Source: JAAYUD01 sp963676865
GTDB taxonomy: Bacteria; Bacteroidota; Bacteroidia; Bacteroidales; Bacteroidaceae
Direction: 5' to 3'
Assembly: GCA_963676865.2 (NCBI GenBank)
Contig: CAXXSS010000001.1
Location: 1,860,001-1,924,000, forward strand
Length of the DNA: 64,000 nt
Shown here: piece after piece, positions 26,907-34,509 of the stretch
Position numbering within the stretch: position 1 is the first letter of the stretch
Layout: the number at the start of each line of letters is the position of its first letter
Program-made: the position numbers and the translations under genes
Notes under the pieces: model-generated
Told to the model about the DNA's origin: nothing
Databases searched by the model: none
The model's input: the letters and a program-made list of their open reading frames with translations, nothing else

Positions 26907-27162
26907 ATCTTACCGTTATTGCTTACTAAAGTTACGGCAACGACATGCGTATCTTTTGATTCCATCCTCAATAGCATTTTTCATTTTCGGAGCATGCACA
27001 TCCCATTGATGCAGGGACGCACCAACTGATAGATGGTCCTCTCGAAGTTTTTTTTCAGAACGTTTTCCGAGGTGAATATTTGTCCCCGCACTGATACTTT
27101 TTTATCCTAGCAGAGATCACTTCTCTCAATAGAAGAATTTTGTACGGTGTTCTCAAAAAATG

Positions 27163-27237
27163 ATAAGGGCGAACATAAAAATTCATAAGGACGAAAATAA
27201 AAGTATATACATACAAACATTTATTTTCGTCCTTATG
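27163..27237. repeat. Repeat pair (22-bp spacing) plus inverted copy
   Basis: An 18-nt sequence beginning ATAAGG at 27185 has a degenerate direct copy 22 bp upstream at 27163 (three differences). An exact inverted 18-bp copy (27184-27201 against 27220-27237) follows after 18 nt. The spacing matches the 22-bp period of the arrays at 7701 and 43767, but the sequence is different. Confidence 0.85.
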
Positions 27238-27383
27238 ATTTTCTCACTGTATATCAATGATTTGAGCGGACTGTGGTGTACTGAATTTGGTTGACAGTTA
27301 AACACTAGTAAACCTAAGGGAGTTGACAATTACAATCATGTATACCTAAAGTAGTTGTCAACTCTGCAAAGTTAATCCTATTT

Positions 27384-28337
27384 TTATTGACAAACAAGTA
27401 TTGTTTGTTCTTTATAGTTTGTTTTGTTCAGCTGATGCTTTAAAGCATCAGCTGAACAAAGTGGGTTTGGATGTTCTCCCGGGAGCATTTGCATCGGTGT
27501 TTTCATTGCCAGAGCTTGGTGCGGTCGTGCCCAATTGTAGAGATATATGGATCTGGCGACACCTTCCAAGGCTTCATCAAATGTTTTATTCTCATAATCG
27601 AAGAGCCATCCGTTCTTAACGGTATTGTTCATCCTCTCGGCCAGTGCATTGTGCAAGGGGTCGCCCGTTTGCGTCATACTGATAGCGATTCCTCTTTCTT
27701 TGAGCTGTGACACATAACCTTTTGATGCATACTGCACACCTCGGTCGGAATGGTGGATAAGACCTGAAAGGTTGAATCCCTGACCTTTATAAAATCTGCA
27801 CGCCATCATCAACGCTTTTGCCGGTCCTTCCGCTTCAAGAGTCCGAAAGAGGGCATATCCCACAATGATGCGGCTGAAGACATCCGTCAGCAGCGAAAGA
27901 TAGGCAAATCCTTCTTTCGTGGATATATAAGTGATGTCACCCACCATCATGCGGCAAACACCACAGGCCACGTATTTAGGAGATGTGTTAAGCAAATCCG
28001 GATAGATCCGATATGGATGATCGGAGTTGGTCGTACGAGGTCTGTAACGTCTGCGGCGCAGCATCATCCCGTTGGCCCGAAGGACATCGATAAATTGGTC
28101 GCGTCCTATCGTGAACTTTTCTCCGAACCGAGACTTACACAGACTGTAAAGCTCGCGGCAACCGCTTCGGGGAAGCTCCTGACGCAGAAATTGACAGTAA
28201 TACGTGATGCTGCTTATAAGTACATCTTGTTCGGCATTTGTTTCTTTGTGCTTGTAGTACCCTTGTCGGGAAATGTCAAGCAGTCCGCAAAGGGCGGATA
28301 TGGTATAACTCATACCTTTACCCGCCTTTTGTGACAA
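27384..28337 (-). CDS. IS3-family transposase OrfB (DDE integrase)
   Basis: The catalytic part of the transposase, about 317 codons, with an HTH_21/IS150-like N-terminus (ALCGLLDISRQGYYKHK) and an rve integrase core. The catalytic acidic residues are Asp in VGDITYIST, Asp in HHSDRGVQYAS and Glu in NALAERMNNTVKNG. The frame has no good start codon (TTG at 28337, first ATG at 28313), as expected if it is made as an OrfA-OrfB fusion by -1 frameshifting at 28361-28367. The last 25 codons contain a perfect 38-bp palindrome. Confidence 0.93.
   Translation of the reverse strand: MSQKAGKGMSYTISALCGLLDISRQGYYKHKETNAEQDVLISSITYYCQFLRQELPRSGCRELYSLCKSRFGEKFTIGRDQFIDVLRANGMMLRRRRYRPRTTNSDHPYRIYPDLLNTSPKYVACGVCRMMVGDITYISTKEGFAYLSLLTDVFSRIIVGYALFRTLEAEGPAKALMMACRFYKGQGFNLSGLIHHSDRGVQYASKGYVSQLKERGIAISMTQTGDPLHNALAERMNNTVKNGWLFDYENKTFDEALEGVARSIYLYNWARPHQALAMKTPMQMLPGEHPNPLCSADALKHQLNKTNYKEQTILVCQ
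27423..27460. repeat. Perfect 38-bp palindrome inside the OrfB 3' end
   Basis: The sequence TTTGTTCAGCTGATGCTTT and its exact reverse complement abut with no loop. It encodes the residues CSADALKHQLNK on the transposase strand and the same peptide on the other strand. On the minus strand it is followed by A-rich, then TTG-rich DNA and a second small hairpin (27391-27409), so it may limit read-through or protect the transcript end. Confidence 0.9.
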
Positions 28338-28345
28338 GCAACCTA

Positions 28346-28714
28346 CTACTTGACATCGGAGTTTTTTCGTACCTTGATGTGATACTTCTCTTCAGCCAGG
28401 TCAATCATGCAATCATAAACGTCACGGGCCATCTCTGCACGCTTCAGCTCAGATTCCAATTCCTTAATGCGCACTTTCAAAGAGGTGATGTCTTCTTCTG
28501 AAGAGACATCCTCTGTACCGGTTGTTACAGCTTTATCCTTCATATTTAATGGGAATGGTTTGTCTTCAAGCCCAAAGATACGAAGCCAATTCCGAATTGA
28601 ACCTCTGGATATACCATTTTCTTTTTCAAGGGTATACTTACCCTTGCTTCCATGAAGGTAAGAGTTTAAAATCTCTAGACGAATCTGATCGTCAATCTTT
28701 TTATTATTTCTCAT
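28346..28714 (-). CDS. IS3-family transposase OrfA (helix-turn-helix)
   Basis: The DNA-binding subunit, 122 residues from the ATG at 28714. It has the HTH (YTLEKENGISRGSIRNWL) and a C-terminal leucine-zipper-like coiled coil (ITSLKVRIKELESELKRAEMA) that mediates multimers in IS3 elements. The frame is open to a TTG at 28735. Just before its stop, codons AAA AAC within the heptamer A-AAA-AAC allow a -1 shift into OrfB. Confidence 0.9.
   Translation of the reverse strand: MRNNKKIDDQIRLEILNSYLHGSKGKYTLEKENGISRGSIRNWLRIFGLEDKPFPLNMKDKAVTTGTEDVSSEEDITSLKVRIKELESELKRAEMARDVYDCMIDLAEEKYHIKVRKNSDVK
28361..28367 (-). promoter_or_regulatory. -1 ribosomal frameshift heptamer
   Basis: Minus-strand AAAAAAC, in the OrfA frame as A-AAA-AAC. 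After slipping back one base, translation continues in the OrfB frame (CTC CGA TGT CAA...) without a stop. This is the standard way IS3 elements make their OrfAB transposase. Confidence 0.85.
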
Positions 28715-28845
28715 TTTTGAATAAGTTTGTGTCAACTTATTCAGTACATGTCAGAATGCATTTATGCTTTGTTCTTATTCGGCTTACATTCGGACGATGA
28801 GGCGGTTGTAAAAATAGCGCCCTACAGGGCCTTTTGACTCAGGTT

Positions 28846-28895
28846 TGGAGAAGAAAGTATCAGAATACCTAATGGCATACACTTTACGTCATAAT
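28846..28895 (+). repeat. Dispersed repeat, 3' part (copy D)
   Basis: A stretch of about 50 nt similar to 7898-7948 in the same orientation: 20 of 21 bases match in the first block, with scattered matches after it. It suggests that intervals C and D are one repeat copy split by the IS3 element. Confidence 0.65.
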
Positions 28896-28999
28896 CTAAA
28901 CATAATGCACAGTCAATAAGCCGATTGTATCATCGATGAGGTATACAATTCGTAGATAAGAACAATAGGTTCAGATGTATAGATGGACTAAAATCTGAA

Positions 29000-29044
29000 A
29001 AATAAAAGGTATATGCTTTTCCTTTCGGGAGGGCATATACCTTT
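29000..29044 (-). terminator. Terminator of the HU gene
   Basis: A 12-bp stem AAAGGTATATGC / GCATATACCTTT (29005-29016 with 29033-29044) with a 16-nt loop, followed on the minus strand by TTATTTTTC. It lies about 70 bp past the HU stop. Confidence 0.75.
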
Positions 29045-29050
29045 ATCTTT

Positions 29051-29090
29051 CAAAGTATATGCGTTTGTTTGGCAAAGTATATACTTTATA
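29051..29090. repeat. Two CAAAGTATAT repeats 22 bp apart
   Basis: CAAAGTATAT occurs at 29051-29060 and 29073-29082. The second is part of the 14-bp palindrome AAAGTATATACTTT. The neighbouring cores GTATATGC (29009) and GCATATAC (29033) continue at 24- and 22-bp steps, so the HU terminator stem is made of the same units. Confidence 0.75.
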
Positions 29091-29112
29091 AAAGTTGATG
29101 AGAAAGATGCTT

Positions 29113-29385
29113 CTATTCTACAGCTTTTGTCAATTCAGCTCCTGCTTTGAACTTGGCAACTTTCTTAGCCGGTATTTGAATGGGAGCTTTTGTTGCGGGG
29201 TTGATACCTATTCTAGCTCCTCTCTTTCCTACGCAGAAAGTTCCAAAACCTACCAAAACTACTTTGCTTTCAGCTTTTAGAGTGTTGGTAACAGTAGAAA
29301 TGAATGCGTCTAACGCTTTCTTGGAATCAGCTTTGCTTAATCCCGATTGGGCAGCAATAGCACTAATTAGTTCAGCTTTGTTCAT
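29113..29385 (-). CDS. HU-family DNA-binding protein
   Basis: A small nucleoid protein that bends and compacts DNA as a dimer. The 90-residue protein has the HU start (MNKAELISAIAAQSGLSKADSK, read as MNKAELISAIA then GLSKADSKKALDAF), the GFGTFCVGKRGAR turn before the beta arm and the NPATKAPIQIPA arm tip that inserts in the minor groove. It is the length of classical HU. It has its own promoter and terminator. Confidence 0.95.
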   Translation of the reverse strand: MNKAELISAIAAQSGLSKADSKKALDAFISTVTNTLKAESKVVLVGFGTFCVGKRGARIGINPATKAPIQIPAKKVAKFKAGAELTKAVE

Positions 29386-29446
29386 GATAAAAATGTAATG
29401 GTTAGAATTTTAAATTAAACAAATTCTCTTTTATTAATTGCATAGG

Positions 29447-29477
29447 CAAAAATAAGTAACAAATTCTTAATTTACAA
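29447..29477 (-). promoter_or_regulatory. Promoter of the HU gene
   Basis: The minus strand has TTGTAA, 17 nt, then TATTTTTG, giving a leader of about 55 nt. Confidence 0.7.
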
Positions 29478-29534
29478 ATAAATACAAGAAAAAAAACAAT
29501 TGGAATGGTGAAAAATAATAATCTGCCTTATGAA

Positions 29535-29569
29535 TTGTCATAGTTTACCGATATTATTTTGTATTTTTG
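29535..29569 (+). promoter_or_regulatory. Promoter of the rhomboid operon
   Basis: TTGTCA at 29535-29540 and TATTTTTG at 29562-29569 (21-nt spacing). The -7 box is about 31 bp before the first start codon. Confidence 0.6.
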
Positions 29570-29600
29570 CCGTCAAAATAATTATTTTATCCGTGTTAAT

Positions 29601-30293
29601 ATGAATGCATTCTCTACTCCGCCGATTACTAAGAACATTATAATTATTAATGTAATAGTATTTATGGCCACTTTAGTAGCTACAAACTATGGTATAGATT
29701 TGTCTGCCTATTTAGGATTGCACTTTTTTCTTGCCAAAGACTTTAATGTAGCTCAACTTGTGACTTATATGTTCATGCATGGCGGTTTTACTCATATATT
29801 CTTTAATATGTTTGCCGTTTGGATGTTTGGACGCATCTTGGAACAGACATGGGGACCTAAAAAGTTTCTTATTTTTTATATAATATGTGGTATTGGAGCT
29901 GGATTGGTTCAAGAGGCTGTTCAGTACATATATTATATCACTGTTCTTTCTGAATATGCAGGAGTTAATATAGGTGCCAATGTTGTTCCGATGGGCGCTT
30001 ATCTTAATATGATGACCACGGTTGGTGCTTCGGGTGCTGTTTATGGCATATTGCTGGCATTTGGTATGACTTATCCTAATGACAAAATGTTTATTTTCCC
30101 TTTGCCTTTCCCGATTAAAGCCAAATGGTTCGTTGTCGGATATGTTGTGATTGAACTGTGGTCTGCCATATCAAATAATCCGAGTGACAATGTTGCCCAT
30201 TTTGCACATTTGGGAGGTATGCTCTTTGGATTGATTTTGATACTTTATTGGAAGCACAAGAATAAAAATAATAATGGGAACTATCATTACTGA
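29601..30293 (+). CDS. Rhomboid-family intramembrane serine protease (first copy)
   Basis: A six-helix membrane protease that cleaves transmembrane segments. At 230 residues from the ATG at 29601 it shows HGGFTHIFFNMFAVWMFG (helix 2, with the HxxxN oxyanion part), the catalytic Ser in GASGAVYGILLAFG and the catalytic His in AHFAHLGGMLFG. I chose this start because the promoter -7 box lies inside the longer open frame. Its 3' end overlaps the next rhomboid gene by 20 bp. Confidence 0.9.
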   Translation: MNAFSTPPITKNIIIINVIVFMATLVATNYGIDLSAYLGLHFFLAKDFNVAQLVTYMFMHGGFTHIFFNMFAVWMFGRILEQTWGPKKFLIFYIICGIGAGLVQEAVQYIYYITVLSEYAGVNIGANVVPMGAYLNMMTTVGASGAVYGILLAFGMTYPNDKMFIFPLPFPIKAKWFVVGYVVIELWSAISNNPSDNVAHFAHLGGMLFGLILILYWKHKNKNNNGNYHY

Positions 30294-31176
30294 TTTGCGA
30301 GAAAAATTTCGCAACGGAGACGTAGTCATACAGCTGATATATATTAATGTGGCTATTTTCGTTGTGACGACTCTTGCCGGAGTTATCTTAAAATTATCCG
30401 GTTTCGAAGAATATGCTTCGTTCTCTTTTCTTGCGTTGCCGGCATCAGTCGGTCGATTTTTGGTGCAGCCATGGTCGGTGATAACTTATATGTTTATGCA
30501 TGCCGGCGTGTGGCATATATTATTCAATATGCTTTGCCTTTATTGGTTTGGCAAAATCTTTCTGATGTTTTTTTCCTCCAAGCACTTGAGAGGATTGTAT
30601 CTGCTGGGTGGAATTGTGGGCGGTGCTTTGTTTATGTTGTGCTATGATGTCTTCCCTTATTTTCAGCCGGCTTTAGAGTCGTCTGTTGTGGTGGGGGCAT
30701 CGGCTTCAATACTAGCTATTATCATTGCCGTAGCCTATAGGGAGCCTAATTATCGGGTTCAGTTGTTTTTAGTCGGTAATGTCAGTCTGAAATATCTGGC
30801 TCTGTTTGTAGTTGTGATAGATTTAATGTTTGTCACATCTTCCAATGCCGGAGGGCATATCGCCCATTTGGGTGGAGCTTTGGGCGGTTTACTTTTTGCA
30901 GTATTATTGAATAAGGGTATAGACTTGACTCGATGGATTAACAAACTATTGGATTTCTTTTTCAGATTGTTTCGATATCATACTTGGCACCGGAAGCCTA
31001 AAATGCAGGTTCATTACTATGATAATGTACGTCAAGAAACCGACGCCGAATACAACCAGCGTAAAAAGAAAAAAGATGAAGAGATAGACCGTATTCTCGA
31101 TAAACTAAAAAAGTCGGGATATGGCAGCCTTTCTTCGGAAGAGAAAAAGCGTCTGTTTGACGCAAGTAAAAAATAA
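30274..31176 (+). CDS. Rhomboid-family intramembrane serine protease (second copy)
   Basis: A second rhomboid, 300 residues, with HAGVWHILFNMLCLYWFG, the catalytic Ser in VGASASILAIII and His in GGHIAHLGGALGG. A soluble charged C-terminal tail of about 75 residues (QETDAEYNQRKKKKDEE) is typical of the Bacteroidetes type. It overlaps the upstream rhomboid by 20 bp and is followed after 5 nt by the EEP-family gene, so all three are one operon. The substrate is not deducible. Confidence 0.9.
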   Translation: MGTIITDLREKFRNGDVVIQLIYINVAIFVVTTLAGVILKLSGFEEYASFSFLALPASVGRFLVQPWSVITYMFMHAGVWHILFNMLCLYWFGKIFLMFFSSKHLRGLYLLGGIVGGALFMLCYDVFPYFQPALESSVVVGASASILAIIIAVAYREPNYRVQLFLVGNVSLKYLALFVVVIDLMFVTSSNAGGHIAHLGGALGGLLFAVLLNKGIDLTRWINKLLDFFFRLFRYHTWHRKPKMQVHYYDNVRQETDAEYNQRKKKKDEEIDRILDKLKKSGYGSLSSEEKKRLFDASKK

Positions 31177-31181
31177 AAGTA

Positions 31182-32285
31182 ATGGCTCATATTCGTTCCA
31201 TATTGGCTTTTGTTATTCTGCTTGTCAATTTTTTGGCAGCATTCGCTTTCTTACTGTCTGCTTATTCGCCCTATATATCGCCAGAGAAACATCCTATGCT
31301 TTCTTGTGCAGGGCTTGTATTTCCGGTTTTATTGGTGGCTAATATTTGTTTTATTTTCTTTTGGATTATATTCCATTATAAATTCGGATTTGTATCTCTT
31401 ACCGCATTACTGATAGGTATACCTCAAATCAGAACTTATTTCCCCATGAATTTGCATTCAAAAGACGTTCCTTCTGCAAGAATAAAACTCTTGTCCTATA
31501 ATGTAATGTCTTTTAATAATATGGAGAAAGTGAATGGCGAGAACTCTATTTTGCAATACTTGGCAAGAAGTAATGCGGATATTATTTGTTTGCAGGAGTA
31601 TGGCACTTCCCATTCTACCGGTAAATATGTCAATGAAGCATATATCCAAGAAATGATGAAAAACTATCCCTATAAAGATGTTACTGTAGTAGGGGATAAA
31701 AATAGCGGTAATAAGCTGGCGCTATTTTCTCGTTTTCCTGTATTGTCTGCTCGAAGAATATCCTATCAAAGTAGTTACAATGGTTCTGTTTGCTATGAAT
31801 TGGCGGTTAATGGAGATACCCTTACTCTTGTCAATAATCATTTGGAATCAAACAAACTGACCTTGAAAGACAGGGAGAAATATGAAGGTTTTTTAGATTC
31901 GTTCAAAACAGGCAATGTTCGTTCTCAGAATCGTTCGTTGTTGCATAAGTTTGCCGATGCATCTGTGTTGCGAGCCAAGCAAGCTCGCGTTATCGCTCAA
32001 ACAATTGCTGAGTCTTCCCATAAGAGTATTATTGTATGTGGAGATTTCAATGATAGTCCACTCTCGTATGCTCATCAGATTCTTACGCGCAGTCTAAAGG
32101 ATGCTTTTACTCAATCTGGTTGGGGATTGGGAGTTTCGTTCAATCGCAATAAGTTCTTCTTTAGAATAGACAATATCCTTATAAGCAAGAATCTGCAAAG
32201 TTATAATTGCACTGTAGATCGGTCTATCAAGTCTTCGGATCATTATCCGATATGGTGCTATATAGCCTATAAATCATCTATTTAA
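31182..32285 (+). CDS. Membrane-anchored endonuclease/exonuclease/phosphatase-family protein
   Basis: 367 residues. Three N-terminal hydrophobic helices (about 5-30, 38-62, 67-83) are followed by an EEP domain with LLSYNVMSFNN, ADIICLQEYG (metal Glu), VNNHLESNK, VCGDFNDSP and the C-terminal SSDHYPIW (catalytic Asp-His). The EEP domain should face the periplasm. Family members act on nucleic acids or phospho-lipids and sugars; which one applies cannot be told. Operon with the two rhomboids and likely the M3 peptidase 20 nt downstream. Confidence 0.85.
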   Translation: MAHIRSILAFVILLVNFLAAFAFLLSAYSPYISPEKHPMLSCAGLVFPVLLVANICFIFFWIIFHYKFGFVSLTALLIGIPQIRTYFPMNLHSKDVPSARIKLLSYNVMSFNNMEKVNGENSILQYLARSNADIICLQEYGTSHSTGKYVNEAYIQEMMKNYPYKDVTVVGDKNSGNKLALFSRFPVLSARRISYQSSYNGSVCYELAVNGDTLTLVNNHLESNKLTLKDREKYEGFLDSFKTGNVRSQNRSLLHKFADASVLRAKQARVIAQTIAESSHKSIIVCGDFNDSPLSYAHQILTRSLKDAFTQSGWGLGVSFNRNKFFFRIDNILISKNLQSYNCTVDRSIKSSDHYPIWCYIAYKSSI

Positions 32286-32305
32286 CCTAATCATAATTTA
32301 TATCC

Positions 32306-34393
32306 ATGAAAACCGGAAGATTATTAGCAATTTTATTATTTGTAAGTATGGCTTATCCATGTGTTGCACAGAAAGCTTCAAATCCTTTCTTCTCTGAATT
32401 TAAAACTCAATTTGGCGTTCCTCCTTTTTATAAGATAAGGCTGACCGATTATGAGCCTGCTATTGACAAAGGTATAGCAGAACAGAACAAATTGATCGAT
32501 AAAATTGTAAACAACAAGCAAAAACCGACATTCGAAAATACAATATTGGCTTTTGATGAAAGTTCACCTATTCTGAATCGTGTTGTTCCTGTTTATACCA
32601 ATATGCTGGATGCCGATACGAATGATGCGTTGATGGCTCTCTCTTCTAAATTGGATCCGTTGTTGACAGCACATTCTGATAATATCCATTTAAATAAGAA
32701 ACTTTTCAGGTTGGTGAAGATCGTTCATGACAATGAAAATACGGCTAAACTCACCACGGAGCAAAAAAGACTCACTGATAAGATTTATCGTGAGTTTGTT
32801 CGGTCGGGTGCCAATCTTTCCTCGGAAAAACAAACTCGTTTACGCGAAATAAATAAGGAGCTGTCTCAAACGACTCTCAAATTCAGACAAAATGTATTGG
32901 GCGAGAATAATGCTTTTTCTTTGTATATAGACAAAGAATCTGATTTGGCAGGTTTGCCTGATTGGTATCGTAAAAGTGCCGCCGAAGAAGCAAAAAAGGC
33001 GGGTAAGTCTGGAACGTGGCTTGTTAAACTAACCAATGATAGCCGCATCCCTTTTTTGCAGTATTCTTCCATTCGTTCCTTGCGCGAGAAAATATACAAG
33101 GCCTATATTAATAGGTGTAACCGTGGGGACAAATTTGATAATAAACAGATTATAACTAAAATATTGTCTCTTAGGTTAGAAAAGGCCAAATTGTTTGGTT
33201 TTGATTGTTATGCCAATTACTCGCTGGAGCCGACGATGGCAAAAAATGAGGCTAACGCAACTAAAATGATGATGAGCGTATGGCCTTATGCTTTGAACAA
33301 AGCGAAGAAAGAAGCGGCCGAGTTGCAGCAGATGATGGACAAAGAGGGTACAGGAGAGAAATTGCAAGCGTGGGATTGGGCATACTATACTGATAAATTG
33401 CGTGCCGAAAAATATAATTTGAATGAAGAAGAAATAAAGCCTTATTTCAAATTGGAGAATGTGCGTGATGGTGCTTTCGAATGTGCTCACAAACTTTATG
33501 GAATTACGATAACTCCGCTCAAAGGTATGCCGGTGTATGAACCTGATATTAATGTCTTTGAAGTGAAAGATGCCGATGGATCGCATTTAGCAATTCTTTA
33601 TTTGGATTATTTTCCACGGGGCGGAAAAGCTGGTGGAGCATGGATGAGTAATTACAGAGAGGAGAAAAAGAATGTTCGTCCTATTGTATGCAATGTCGCG
33701 AGCTTCACTAAACCGGTGGGTGATATACCATCTTTGTTGACTGCCGACGAAGTTGAAACATTGTTTCATGAGTTTGGACATGCCCTCCACGGTATGCTTT
33801 CGAAGTGTAATTATGCTGGCGTTTCGGGTACAAATGTATCTCGTGATTTTGTCGAATTATTTTCTCAGTTTAATGAACATTGGGCACTTTCCCCTCAGGT
33901 GTTGAAAATGTATGCCCGTCACTATAAAACGGGTGAAGTTATCCCCGATAGTTTGATTAACAAAATATTGGCTCAAAAGACGTTCAATCAAGGTTTTATT
34001 ACAACAGAGTTGCTTGCCGCTTCTTTGCTCGATATGAATTTACATAGTCTGAAGACGATGGATGGGTATAATGTTCAAGGTTTTGAAAAAAATGTGATGA
34101 GTAATATCGGACTTATTCCTGAGATAGATCCTCGTTATTCTACCACTTACTTTAATCACATAGTTGGAGGATATGATGCCGGTTACTATAGCTATATATG
34201 GTCGAATGTTTTGGATTGCGATGCTTTTGAAGTTTTTGCCAAAAACGGCATTTTCGATAAGAAGACAGCTGATCGTTTCCGCCATGAAATGTTGGAGCGT
34301 GGAGACAGTGAAGACCCTATGACACTATATAAAAATTTCAGGGGCTCGGAACCTGAATTAACTCCTCTGTTGAAAGACCGCGGAATGAAATAA
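32306..34393 (+). CDS. dcp: M3-family metallopeptidase (peptidyl-dipeptidase Dcp type)
   Basis: A zinc peptidase that removes dipeptides from the C-terminus of oligopeptides. The 695-residue protein has a signal peptide ending near VAQKAS, so it is exported. The zinc site HEFGHALHGML (His-Glu-x-x-His) lies around residue 488, preceded by LFHEF and followed by the third ligand Glu in SRDFVELFSQFNEHW. ARHYKTGEVIP and the C-terminal GGYDAGYYSYIWSNV substrate loop are also typical of the family. Confidence 0.92.
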   Translation: MKTGRLLAILLFVSMAYPCVAQKASNPFFSEFKTQFGVPPFYKIRLTDYEPAIDKGIAEQNKLIDKIVNNKQKPTFENTILAFDESSPILNRVVPVYTNMLDADTNDALMALSSKLDPLLTAHSDNIHLNKKLFRLVKIVHDNENTAKLTTEQKRLTDKIYREFVRSGANLSSEKQTRLREINKELSQTTLKFRQNVLGENNAFSLYIDKESDLAGLPDWYRKSAAEEAKKAGKSGTWLVKLTNDSRIPFLQYSSIRSLREKIYKAYINRCNRGDKFDNKQIITKILSLRLEKAKLFGFDCYANYSLEPTMAKNEANATKMMMSVWPYALNKAKKEAAELQQMMDKEGTGEKLQAWDWAYYTDKLRAEKYNLNEEEIKPYFKLENVRDGAFECAHKLYGITITPLKGMPVYEPDINVFEVKDADGSHLAILYLDYFPRGGKAGGAWMSNYREEKKNVRPIVCNVASFTKPVGDIPSLLTADEVETLFHEFGHALHGMLSKCNYAGVSGTNVSRDFVELFSQFNEHWALSPQVLKMYARHYKTGEVIPDSLINKILAQKTFNQGFITTELLAASLLDMNLHSLKTMDGYNVQGFEKNVMSNIGLIPEIDPRYSTTYFNHIVGGYDAGYYSYIWSNVLDCDAFEVFAKNGIFDKKTADRFRHEMLERGDSEDPMTLYKNFRGSEPELTPLLKDRGMK

Positions 34394-34448
34394 TGTCTTA
34401 TAATACAAAATATTTGACTTTCTTTTATTTTAAATATGAAAAAAAGCC

Positions 34449-34456
34449 TATATTTG
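34449..34456 (+). promoter_or_regulatory. -7 box for secDF
   Basis: TATATTTG, a perfect TAnnTTTG, 54 bp before the secDF start; no clear -33 box at the usual spacing. Confidence 0.45.
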
Positions 34457-34509
34457 CATTCCAAAATAGAAAAACTAAAAAGAAATAATAAAATTCTAAT
34501 TAAAATTAT

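Larger units (their letters stand above)
26151..27276. other. Gene-free interval C
   Basis: 1.1 kb between the argS promoter and the IS3 left end with no credible gene. The minus-strand frame at 26681-26977 runs through a perfect palindrome and looks like chance. Three strong inverted repeats lie at 26781-26828, 26859-26906 and 27163-27237. The stretch near 27120-27155 (TTCTCT, AGAAG, TTTTGTAC) resembles the start of the dispersed repeat at 7613-7640. The interval probably continues beyond the IS into 28749-29112. Confidence 0.65.
27277..28748 (-). mobile_element. IS3-family insertion sequence (about 1.47 kb)
   Basis: A complete-looking IS3-family element with two transposase frames on the minus strand. 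The ends are set by related termini: TGTACTGAATTTGGTTGACA reading in from the left, and TGTACTGAATAAGTTGACA reading in from the right on the opposite strand. No clear 3-4 bp target duplication is visible (TGG on the left, TGT on the right), so old insertion or later change is possible. The left end has extra copies of the GTTGACA motif (near 27321 and, inverted, 27354). The element separates two gene-free stretches that together resemble one copy of the dispersed repeat. Confidence 0.85.
28749..29112. other. Gene-free interval D
   Basis: 364 bp between the IS right end and the HU stop codon, with no open frame worth naming. About 28846-28895 matches 7898-7948 (TGGA.AAGAAAGTATCAGAAT, then CTA, AT.CAC and TTACGT). 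It also holds the HU terminator hairpin and two 22-bp-spaced repeats. Confidence 0.65.

Noticed and set aside
26681..26977. 98-codon minus-strand frame as a gene
   Set aside because: It crosses the perfect 23-bp palindrome, has no family features, no promoter box in front and an unbiased composition; best seen as chance.
27274..28751. Target-site duplication around the IS3 element
   Set aside because: The three bases next to the termini are TGG on the left and TGT on the right, so no exact duplication can be claimed.
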